9,985 bases of DNA from Colimorpha_A sp045593985. Its GTDB lineage: Bacteria; Bacillota; Clostridia; Oscillospirales; CAG-272. Positions within the stretch are counted from its first letter, which is position 1. The number at the start of each line of letters is the position of its first letter. Below, piece after piece: positions 1-6,014 of the stretch. The notes beneath the pieces were generated by a model, which had not been told where the DNA came from, did no database searches, and saw only the letters and a program-made list of their open reading frames with translations. A program made the position numbers and the translations under genes. The DNA is taken from contig JAZNXR010000068.1 of NCBI GenBank assembly GCA_045593985.1, positions 1-9,985 on the forward strand, read 5' to 3'.

Positions 1-249
1 CTTTTGAGCGGTAAAACCAAGGAAAAGGCGCTTTCCATCAGACAATTTACCGAAAATGAAAGACGAACAATGTACGAGCGTCAAGGCGGTATTTGTCCTA
101 TGTGCAAGGCGGCAGGCATAGAAAGAAAATGGGATATTGAAGAAATGCACGCAGATCACAAAATACCGTGGAGCAAGGGCGGTCACACGACACTTGATAA
201 CGGTCAAATGCTTTGCCGTGAGCATAATCTTGAAAAATCGAATATTTGA
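1..249 (+). CDS. HNH endonuclease domain protein, 3' end only (partial)
   Basis: The reading frame is open from the first base and stops at TGA 247-249, so this is most likely the C-terminal end of a longer gene. A TTG at position 4 could serve as a start, but no ribosome binding site is visible because the upstream sequence is missing. The visible 82 residues hold a complete HNH nuclease fold signature: a CPMC zinc knuckle, then ADHKIPWSKGG with the catalytic-type Asp-His pair, then LDNGQMLCREHN with the conserved Asn, second zinc-type Cys and final His-Asn. HNH domains of this kind cut DNA using a metal held by the His/Asn residues. The preceding LSIRQFTENERR stretch resembles the linker before the C-terminal HNH of DUF262/GmrSD-like proteins; that family assignment comes from memory and is inference. 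A free-standing small HNH protein is the alternative. HNH identity is strong; the parent protein is uncertain. Confidence 0.8.
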   Translation, partial: LLSGKTKEKALSIRQFTENERRTMYERQGGICPMCKAAGIERKWDIEEMHADHKIPWSKGGHTTLDNGQMLCREHNLEKSNI

Positions 250-257
250 TAGTGTTA

Positions 258-289
258 AAAACCGCCCGAGGAAAACCTCGGGCGGTTTT
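258..289. terminator. Bidirectional rho-independent terminator between convergent genes
   Basis: A perfect 14-bp inverted repeat (258-271 with 276-289) surrounds an AAAA loop. The stem core is GC-rich and its outer ends are AAAA and TTTT, so each strand reads a hairpin followed by a U-run (TTTTATC on +, TTTTTAAC on -). It lies 8 bases after the HNH stop and directly abuts the stop codon of the - strand MutS-like gene, so it serves both transcription units. Confidence 0.93.
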
Positions 290-290
290 A

Positions 291-1775
291 TCATTCCACA
301 ATTATTTTGTACTTGCTTTCCTCGTCATCGGACGTGTGTGCCAGAATTACCTTCTCGTTTTCCATATATCCGAAAAGCGCAGTCAGATGCGTAACGAATA
401 CGTATTTCGTTTTCAGCTTCGGCATAAAACGGAGAATATCGTAAATGCTCTTTGTTCCCTCTTTATATGAGGTTGTCTGGAAGGTCTCGTTAAGAAGCAG
501 AAGCGAATATGGCGTAAGCTTATCGAGAATTGCGGCAATTTCCCTTGCCTCCTGGTCGAATCGTCCCCTTGCATCTCCCTTTAAGAATTCCTCCTCTGCC
601 GAGGAAAAATGTGAGAAGAAGCCACGGCGGATGCTCATTGCAGCGCTTTCGGCAAGAACGGGAAGTCCCGCCTGCATAAAGAGCTGCGCTCCGCCTATTG
701 CACGCAGATATACGGTTTTACCGCTGTCTGTAAGTCCCTTAACAAGCAGTCCAGCATTTCCGCCGTCAAGAGAAAGGTCATTCGGTACAGTCTTGCCGCC
801 AAGTCCGTTTGAAAGAAGAACAAGCTCACGAAGCCCTGTAAGGGAGAAGCAGTCACTTTCCTCGTCAAGAACTGTCGGAAGCGTCAGCGGCACGCCCGAT
901 TTCTCTGCCTTCTCTGCATAAAGGATAGCGCTCTCATAAAACATAAGCTCGCTTGACAGCCCGAAAAATGCATCGTAAACGTCATTCGTAACCTTCGTAA
1001 GCGCAGAATCAATGCGCAAAAGCGCCTCGTTCAGTATATACTGCGCATCGGTCAGGGGATCCTCTCCTGCCGCAGATATCTCTGCCTTGATTTCGATTCC
1101 CTTTTCTTCATTTTTCCTGCCGAAAAGCTTGGAAAGTCCGCTTCCTCCCTGCTTCTTCTCTATAATATCGGAAAGATTGCAGGAATTAAGTCTGAGCGAA
1201 GAATCAAGCTTAAATACAACGGTAAAATCGAAATCGTCGGGCGTTTTATATCTGAAGCGCTGGGAGATATTAACAAGCTCGTTTAGCGCTTCGTTTTCAG
1301 TCATGCTCTTACACCAATCACGAATTGATGTAAGTCCCTCGCTCTTTATCGGATATTTTCCGAGCGTTTCGCCAATCGTTCCAAAAAACGATGCGATCGT
1401 CGACGGGAATATTGCCGTGACCTTAAGGGAAGCAAAGGTGTGATCGAGAAGCGCCTCGGAATTGATCTCCGAGCCATTACTCTTTACAGCACCGAGCTTC
1501 ATTTCCTGCCAGTCGCTCTTGATCTTATCATAACGAAGGAATATCGTTTTAAGAGCGGGCAGAAGCCCGTCTATATTTTTAAGATCCGAATAAATTTCTT
1601 GGCGGAAAATGATGTTTTCCCTTTTGGTAAGCGGCTTTTCAAGCACCGAAAGGAAATACTCCGCACGCCTTTTGTCGTCTACGATTTCCTTTATCGCACG
1701 GTCGACTGATAAATCGTAAATAACACGGCATTCGGCGTAGTTATCGGGGATCTTATGCAAAAGACTGAATTTCAT
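291..1775 (-). CDS. MutS-like ATPase, second gene of pair (degenerate Walker A)
   Basis: This is a 494-residue protein counted from ATG 1775-1773. A GTG three bases earlier (1778) is also in frame, and both lie near a GGGGG at 1789-1785. The ATG overlaps the TGA of the upstream gene (TGATG), implying translational coupling. The C-terminal third matches the MutS ATPase domain: GVPLTLPTV about 294-302, VPNDLSL about 330, a Walker A-like GLTDSGKT 347-354 (Lys353), GRFDQE about 404-409, Walker B LLLLNE ending at Asn429-Glu430, and VTH with His463. MutS normally has GPNMGGKS and LLLDE, so Walker A is degenerate while Lys-Thr is kept. The N-terminal part (ENIIFRQE about 53-60) resembles MutS domain III. 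There is no room for mismatch-recognition domain I and no Smr nuclease tail. It ends soon after the ATPase core, lacking the C-terminal helix-turn-helix of its neighbour. It is probably a DNA-structure-binding ATPase; the function is unknown. Confidence 0.85.
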   Translation of the reverse strand: MKFSLLHKIPDNYAECRVIYDLSVDRAIKEIVDDKRRAEYFLSVLEKPLTKRENIIFRQEIYSDLKNIDGLLPALKTIFLRYDKIKSDWQEMKLGAVKSNGSEINSEALLDHTFASLKVTAIFPSTIASFFGTIGETLGKYPIKSEGLTSIRDWCKSMTENEALNELVNISQRFRYKTPDDFDFTVVFKLDSSLRLNSCNLSDIIEKKQGGSGLSKLFGRKNEEKGIEIKAEISAAGEDPLTDAQYILNEALLRIDSALTKVTNDVYDAFFGLSSELMFYESAILYAEKAEKSGVPLTLPTVLDEESDCFSLTGLRELVLLSNGLGGKTVPNDLSLDGGNAGLLVKGLTDSGKTVYLRAIGGAQLFMQAGLPVLAESAAMSIRRGFFSHFSSAEEEFLKGDARGRFDQEAREIAAILDKLTPYSLLLLNETFQTTSYKEGTKSIYDILRFMPKLKTKYVFVTHLTALFGYMENEKVILAHTSDDEESKYKIIVE

Positions 1776-3241
1776 CACTCGTCACCCCCGTCATCAAGCT
1801 TTCCGAAGCGATTTTCAAGCGCTTCAAAGGTCAGACCGCATCTTATGAGAATATCCTTCGCATAAGAGCCGCCGACGCTCTTTTGTCTTGCGATCTTATA
1901 AGTTCGGCGATTTTCGTCATTCAGGTCGATCAGAACGTTAAGATACGGAATTTCGCTTGCACTTAAGCTATGCTGATGCGTAATATAAAGGCCGAAAATT
2001 CTATTTCTCCATAGCTTGTTTGCCAGGCTTTCAGTCATTCTGACTGCGTTTTCCTCATTCGTTGTCGAATAGGTTTCATTAAGCAGAACAAGAGAATTAT
2101 CGTCAAGATTATCGAGGATCACGTTCACCCGATTGTTTTCCTCAACGAAGCGTCCGCTTCCGTCAAAGCGCTCGTCACGGGGAAAATGAGTGAACACGGA
2201 GCTTATATCGGAAATTGTTGCGCTAACGCAAGGAACAGGACATCCGAGAAGGAACATCAGAACCGCAATTCCAACGGTGCGAAGATACGTCGTTTTGCCG
2301 CCGCCGTTAGCTCCGGTAAGAAAGAAGAATGGCTCGTCTGCCGTAAAGCTGATATCGTTCGGCACGATATTGGTTTCGTTCTTGGCAAGAAGAGAAACGT
2401 CGTACGCCTCTGTAACGCTGATTATTCTACCGTCAGCAACCGTAGGATAGGTAAGCGGAATTCCCGCTTCTCTGATCCTGTCGGTAAAATCGAGCATCGT
2501 AAGATAAAATTCAAGCTCCTTGCGATAAAAAACGATATTTGAGCGATAGTATGAAAGATACTTGCTCCCAAAGTCCTTTAGCTTCTTCATAAGCTCGGGA
2601 CGAATCGAAGCCGCCCCGTTAATAATATCGGGAGAAAGCTCACGCTTCTCCGGCGATTTCACCTTCGGTGCTTCAATTCCAAGAGTTTCCGCGCAGTTAA
2701 TAATCCCGTTCAAAAATGAAGGAGCGATCTCATCGGTAATTCTTACCTTGTTCTTCGAAACGCAGAGAGAATTTGCCAAAATCTCCTTGGTCTCACCGAG
2801 CAAATACATAAGCTCTCCCGACATTTCAAAAAAGGCTTCATTATCGGTTTCAATTTTCAGCTGCTCGGCGAATCTCTTTGACAGCGGATCGCCAAAGTCG
2901 CAGGTTGCAGCAAGCTCGGTAAAGCTTCTTACGGCTTCACAAAGAAAGAGGAAGATAATAGATCTTTCCCCCTCCGTTCTTGCTTCGTTGAACGCCGCAT
3001 TAAGGTCATAAAGCTCGCAGGAAATATCGTAAAGCTCAGCGAATGTTTCTCTATTTTTTTTGTCAGTTAAGCGCTGAAAAAGCTCCTGCCTTGGGAGAAT
3101 ATTCTCCCTTTCGCAGGGTATTAACGCACTTTTTGCCACACGCTTTGGAATAAAATTAAGAAGCTGAAGATCCTCAAAAACCGATATATCCATCGGCTTT
3201 TTGCTCGGCTTCACGTAATATAGGAGGCTGGGGTATCCCAT
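1775..3241 (-). CDS. MutS-like ATPase, first gene of pair (intact Walker A)
   Basis: This is a 488-residue protein starting at ATG 3241-3239, with AAGGG about 10 bases upstream and a good promoter at 3274-3302. The ATPase part has Walker A TGANGGGKTT (Lys316), Walker B LVLLNE with Asn388-Glu389 where MutS usually has Asp-Glu, GSGRF near 361-365, and an ITH H-loop with His422. GGSYAKDILIRCGL near 457-470 corresponds to the C-terminal MutS segment GxSYAxxVAxLAGL that packs the dimer. Residues 43-60 (ERENILPRQE) resemble the start of the MutS core, domain III. At 488 residues it is far shorter than MutS (about 850-900) and lacks the N-terminal mismatch-reading domain, so it should not be called mutS. 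It shares PLTxPTV, VPND and LLNETxxTT blocks with the gene that follows, indicating tandem duplication. It probably dimerises with that neighbour; the substrate is unknown. Confidence 0.87.
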   Translation of the reverse strand: MGYPSLLYYVKPSKKPMDISVFEDLQLLNFIPKRVAKSALIPCERENILPRQELFQRLTDKKNRETFAELYDISCELYDLNAAFNEARTEGERSIIFLFLCEAVRSFTELAATCDFGDPLSKRFAEQLKIETDNEAFFEMSGELMYLLGETKEILANSLCVSKNKVRITDEIAPSFLNGIINCAETLGIEAPKVKSPEKRELSPDIINGAASIRPELMKKLKDFGSKYLSYYRSNIVFYRKELEFYLTMLDFTDRIREAGIPLTYPTVADGRIISVTEAYDVSLLAKNETNIVPNDISFTADEPFFFLTGANGGGKTTYLRTVGIAVLMFLLGCPVPCVSATISDISSVFTHFPRDERFDGSGRFVEENNRVNVILDNLDDNSLVLLNETYSTTNEENAVRMTESLANKLWRNRIFGLYITHQHSLSASEIPYLNVLIDLNDENRRTYKIARQKSVGGSYAKDILIRCGLTFEALENRFGKLDDGGDE

Positions 3242-3273
3242 TTAAATTTTTCCCTTCATCATCATTCCCTACA

Positions 3274-3302
3274 ATTATAACCTTAAAAAACCTTTATTGC
3301 AA
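3274..3302 (-). promoter_or_regulatory. Sigma-A-type promoter of the MutS-like operon
   Basis: On the - strand, TTGCAA (3302-3297) is followed by 17 bases and a perfect TATAAT (3279-3274). Transcription would begin near 3267, giving a leader of about 26 bases before ATG 3241. The -35 box matches the consensus at four of six positions. Confidence 0.75.
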
Positions 3303-3334
3303 GTGCTAATTGTAAATATTTACCCTCAATCCTA

Positions 3335-3363
3335 TTGTAAAGCGGCATCTTTTGTGATATACT
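3335..3363 (+). promoter_or_regulatory. Sigma-A-type promoter of the yqeG-rlmA-acyltransferase-peptidase operon
   Basis: TTGTAA (3335-3340) is followed by 17 bases and TATACT (3358-3363). A TG dinucleotide one base before the -10 box (3355-3356) makes it an extended -10 promoter. The start point would be near 3370, about 19 bases before ATG 3389. It points away from the MutS-like operon promoter, with about 32 bases between the two -35 boxes. Confidence 0.78.
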
Positions 3364-3388
3364 TTATTCATAAATTATACGGAGATAA

Positions 3389-3913
3389 ATGTTCTATATG
3401 GTTGATAAATATTTTATGCCGGATTTGTATCTTGACGATATATATGAAATAACTCCCGAAATGCTGACAGCAAAGGGCATAAAGGCTGTGCTTCTCGATA
3501 TCGATAATACACTCGTCACCTATGACGATCCGATGCCGACCGAAGGTGTGCTTCATTGGCTTGAATCCCTGAACAATGCAGGAATTTCAGCGGCATTCAT
3601 TTCAAATAATCACAAGGATCGCGTTGAGCTTTTCAACTCCGAGCTAAAATATTTCGCAACCTGGGATAGTCATAAGCCGTCGGGCAAATGCTACTGCGCG
3701 GCAATGAAGTATTTGGGAACGGATAATTCCAATACAGCAGTTATCGGAGATCAGGTATTCACCGACGTCTGGAGCGCAAAAAAACTTGGACTGTTTGCGA
3801 TTCTCGTCAAGCCGATAAAGGACAAGACTTCCCTTTTCTTCCGTTCAAAACGAGCACTTGAAAAGCCGATTCTCCGCCGCTATAAAAAGAAGCACGAAGA
3901 AGGCGCAAAATGA
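3389..3913 (+). CDS. yqeG: YqeG family HAD IIIA-type phosphatase
   Basis: This is a 174-residue soluble HAD-superfamily phosphatase. All four HAD motifs are present: DIDNT (Asp37 nucleophile, Asp39 acid/base) in the sequence KAVLLDIDNTLV, motif II Ser72 in ISNN, motif III Lys near 96-100 in SHKPSGK, and motif IV GDQVFTD (Asp121, Asp126). The length and the lack of a large cap domain fit subclass IIIA, YqeG. The family includes yeast Gep4 and plant PGPP1, which dephosphorylate phosphatidylglycerophosphate; the bacterial YqeG role is not firmly known. The C-terminus is strongly basic (ILRRYKKKHE), which may help membrane association. GGAG at 3381-3384 lies only 4 bases before ATG 3389; a second ATG at 3398 is a possible alternative start. 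It heads a four-gene operon, and its TGA overlaps the next ATG (ATGA). Confidence 0.88.
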   Translation: MFYMVDKYFMPDLYLDDIYEITPEMLTAKGIKAVLLDIDNTLVTYDDPMPTEGVLHWLESLNNAGISAAFISNNHKDRVELFNSELKYFATWDSHKPSGKCYCAAMKYLGTDNSNTAVIGDQVFTDVWSAKKLGLFAILVKPIKDKTSLFFRSKRALEKPILRRYKKKHEEGAK

Positions 3914-4707
3914 GCATTTACCTCTGCCCGAAGTGCCGAAAGGTGCTAAAAAAAGTCGGAAACTCACTAAAATGCGAAAATAATCACTGCTTCGACATCT
4001 CAGCTGAAGGATACGTAAACCTCGTCTTGGGAAAAATCAGCGGTGGTGACAGCCCCGATATGTGCCGCGCACGTCACGAATTCCTCTCTAATGGCTATTA
4101 CGAGCCATTCGCCCACGAAATTGCCCGAATACTAACAGAGTATTCTTCGATAAAGATCTGCGATGCGGGCTGCGGCGAGGGGTACTATTCGAAAATTATA
4201 AAAAGCGAAATCGAAAACGCAGAAATCGTCGGCTTCGACCTTGCAAAAACCTCGATCAAAATAGCATCAAAAACCGAAAAGGGCAAGATCAATCCCATCA
4301 GCTATGCTGTCTGCGGTATATTTGATATGCCGATTCCCGACCTTAGCTATGATGCTTTGATCTCGGTCTTTGCTCCGGTGCCTGACAAGGAAGCAAAAAG
4401 AATCCTTAAGGACGGTGGAATTATGCTCGTCTGCCATCCCGGAAAGGATCACCTGAACGGACTAAAGGCACTTGTTTACGATAATCCCTATGATAACGAG
4501 GAAGCTGACACAAGCTATGACGGATTTATAAAAATACGTGACGAGCGTATAAAATACAAGGTAACAGTCAAAAAAGAGCATATAGCGTCTCTCTTTTTAA
4601 TGACGCCGTATTACTGGAAAACATCCCCGTCCGATGCCGAAAAGATCAAAAACGCAAACGAGCTTGAAACCGAGCTTGATTTTATAATATCAATATACAG
4701 AAAGTGA
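3910..4707 (+). CDS. rlmA: RlmA-type 23S rRNA (guanine-N1)-methyltransferase
   Basis: This 265-residue SAM-dependent methyltransferase should modify guanine N1 in hairpin 35 of 23S rRNA. Enterobacterial RlmA(I) targets G745, and Gram-positive RlmA(II)/TlrB targets G748. An N-terminal zinc ribbon is visible with Cys6, Cys9, Cys22 and His26 (CPKC then CENNH), followed by the RlmA-type segment FDISAEGYVNL and a short GDSPDMCRARHEFL linker. SAM motif I is CDAGCGEGYY (Asp85-Gly91), with an acidic Asp110 after strand 2 and FAPVPDKEAKRILKDGG in the later core. MTPYYWK (231-237) is a family signature near the C-terminus. GAAGG at 3899-3903 lies 6 bases before the ATG. The gene overlaps yqeG by four bases (ATGA) and the next gene by four bases (GTGA), so it is translated as part of the operon. 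Whether it acts on G745 or G748 cannot be read from the sequence; G748 is likelier in a Firmicute. Confidence 0.88.
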   Translation: MSIYLCPKCRKVLKKVGNSLKCENNHCFDISAEGYVNLVLGKISGGDSPDMCRARHEFLSNGYYEPFAHEIARILTEYSSIKICDAGCGEGYYSKIIKSEIENAEIVGFDLAKTSIKIASKTEKGKINPISYAVCGIFDMPIPDLSYDALISVFAPVPDKEAKRILKDGGIMLVCHPGKDHLNGLKALVYDNPYDNEEADTSYDGFIKIRDERIKYKVTVKKEHIASLFLMTPYYWKTSPSDAEKIKNANELETELDFIISIYRK

Positions 4708-6014
4708 GAAACGCCGTGGCAAAGACAGTAAAGCGATTTGATTTCGCAAAAAAGCCGAAAAAGCCCAGCTCAACCCTTAACTTCCTCGCAAAAACGATCC
4801 TATGCAAGCCCGACCTCAAAAAAAGAAATGCAAAAATCACAAAGCACGGTATGGAGGAGCTTGAAGGAAAGCCTTATCTCCTTCTTATCAACCACGCTTC
4901 GATGGTCGACCTCAATATTATGATGATGGCGACTCATCCTTATAAGGCAAATAACGTAATGACTCTCGAGGGCTTCCGTGATTACACCGAAATTCTCATG
5001 AGAAATATGGGCGTTCTCGGAAAAAGAAAGTACGTCTCCGACATTCACCTCGTAAAGAACATGAAATACTGTCTGCACGAGCTGAAGACTATATTTGCGC
5101 TGTTTGCAGAGGCAAGATATTCCCTTGACGGTAGAACCTCATTCCTCCCCGAATCGCTCGGTCAGCTCGTCAAGATTCTTAAGGTGCCGGTTGTAATGCT
5201 GAAAATTCACGGCAACTTCGTCACCTGCCCGCAGTGGAATAAAATAAATAAAAAGAGCTATGTTGAAGCCGAAATGTATCCTCTCTTCACCGTCGAGGAT
5301 CTCAAAAAGTATTCTTCGAAGGAGCTTTTTGAGAAAATAAAAGAGGCATATCAGTATGACGACTTCGCTTGGCAGCTTGAAAAGAAGATAAAAATTGACC
5401 ATCCCGAAAGAGCGAAGGGACTTAACCGCCTGCTTTACAAGTGTCCGAAGTGCGGAACGGAGGGCAAAATGGAAGCAAGCGGAGCTACACTTTCCTGCAC
5501 CGCCTGCGGCAAAACCTGGTTTATGACTGAATACGGTCAACTCGAAGGAGACGACGGAAGAACCGAATTTTCGTCAATTCCCGAATGGGCAAGATGGGAG
5601 CGTGACATAGTAAGAGAAAGAATCAGAAACGGAACCTATTATTTCGAGGATACCGTTTACGTTGAAACGCTTCCGAACTCCCTTAAATTCTATAAGCAGG
5701 GCGAGGGCAAGCTCGTTCAGACTCCCGAAGGCACGACTCTCACCTGTACCTGCTACGGTGAGCCCGTGACTATTGAAAAGCCCGCTATCGCTCTTGAAAG
5801 TATGCATATCGAGTACGATTATCTCGGAGGCGGCGACTGCGTTGATATTTCGATCCCTGACGATAGCTTCTGGTGCTATCTTACCAAAAAGGACGTTATA
5901 ACCCAACTTGCCTTCGCAACCGAGGAGATTCACATTTACGCAAAAGAAAAACGCGAGGCTGAAAAGCTTGCGAGAGCAAATAAAAACAAGGAGAATGAAA
6001 ATGGCAATAATTAA
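4704..6014 (+). CDS. PlsC-like acyltransferase with C-terminal zinc ribbon
   Basis: This is a 436-residue protein. Its N-terminal half is a lysophosphatidate/glycerophosphate acyltransferase domain: LINHASMVD carries the catalytic HxxxxD motif (His64, Asp69), and FAEARYSLDGR (134-144) sits where PlsC has its substrate-binding FPEG-type motif. VPVVMLKIHG (161-170) matches the strand following it. Such enzymes transfer an acyl chain to a lysophospholipid at the membrane face. No confident transmembrane helix is seen. The C-terminal half is unusual: a four-Cys zinc ribbon, CPKC (247, 250) and CTACGK (265, 268), is followed by about 165 residues of unrecognised sequence. Typical PlsC is 200-250 residues. 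The start is GTG 4704, overlapping the rlmA stop (GTGA); an in-frame GTG at 4716 is a possible alternative, and neither has a strong ribosome binding site. Its end overlaps the peptidase gene by 14 bases. The acceptor lipid is unknown. Confidence 0.82.
   Translation: MRNAVAKTVKRFDFAKKPKKPSSTLNFLAKTILCKPDLKKRNAKITKHGMEELEGKPYLLLINHASMVDLNIMMMATHPYKANNVMTLEGFRDYTEILMRNMGVLGKRKYVSDIHLVKNMKYCLHELKTIFALFAEARYSLDGRTSFLPESLGQLVKILKVPVVMLKIHGNFVTCPQWNKINKKSYVEAEMYPLFTVEDLKKYSSKELFEKIKEAYQYDDFAWQLEKKIKIDHPERAKGLNRLLYKCPKCGTEGKMEASGATLSCTACGKTWFMTEYGQLEGDDGRTEFSSIPEWARWERDIVRERIRNGTYYFEDTVYVETLPNSLKFYKQGEGKLVQTPEGTTLTCTCYGEPVTIEKPAIALESMHIEYDYLGGGDCVDISIPDDSFWCYLTKKDVITQLAFATEEIHIYAKEKREAEKLARANKNKENENGNN
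5988..5993 (+). promoter_or_regulatory. Ribosome binding site fixing the peptidase start
   Basis: AAGGAG lies 7 bases before ATG 6001 but only 1 base before the in-frame ATG at 5995, so 6001 is the supported start. The open frame continues upstream to 5908 only because it lies inside the preceding acyltransferase gene. Confidence 0.85.

Noticed and set aside
660..676. A short GC-rich inverted repeat (CGGGAAGTCCCG) considered as an operator or terminator
   Set aside because: It lies within coding sequence of the second MutS-like gene, has no T-run, and fits normal codon use.
3054..3061. A run of eight T (A8 on the coding strand) inside the first MutS-like gene, considered as a slippage or phase-variation site
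   Set aside because: It encodes two Lys codons in frame (TDKKN), the gene is intact, and runs this long are common in such genomes. There is no sign of programmed slippage.
291..3241. Calling the pair MutS and MutS2 of the standard repair pathway
   Set aside because: Both proteins are under 500 residues, lack the mismatch-recognition domain and have no Smr tail, so those names would mislead.
3242..3265. An ATGATGATG mini-ORF (7 codons and TAA) directly before the first MutS-like ATG
   Set aside because: It begins almost at the predicted transcription start, leaving no room for a ribosome binding site, and encodes no attenuator-like codon run. It is probably chance.
5908..6000. Upstream extension of the peptidase to 5908 (31 extra residues)
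   Set aside because: The extension lies inside the acyltransferase gene, is very basic and unlike M3 N-termini, and the AAGGAG at 5988-5993 is placed for ATG 6001.
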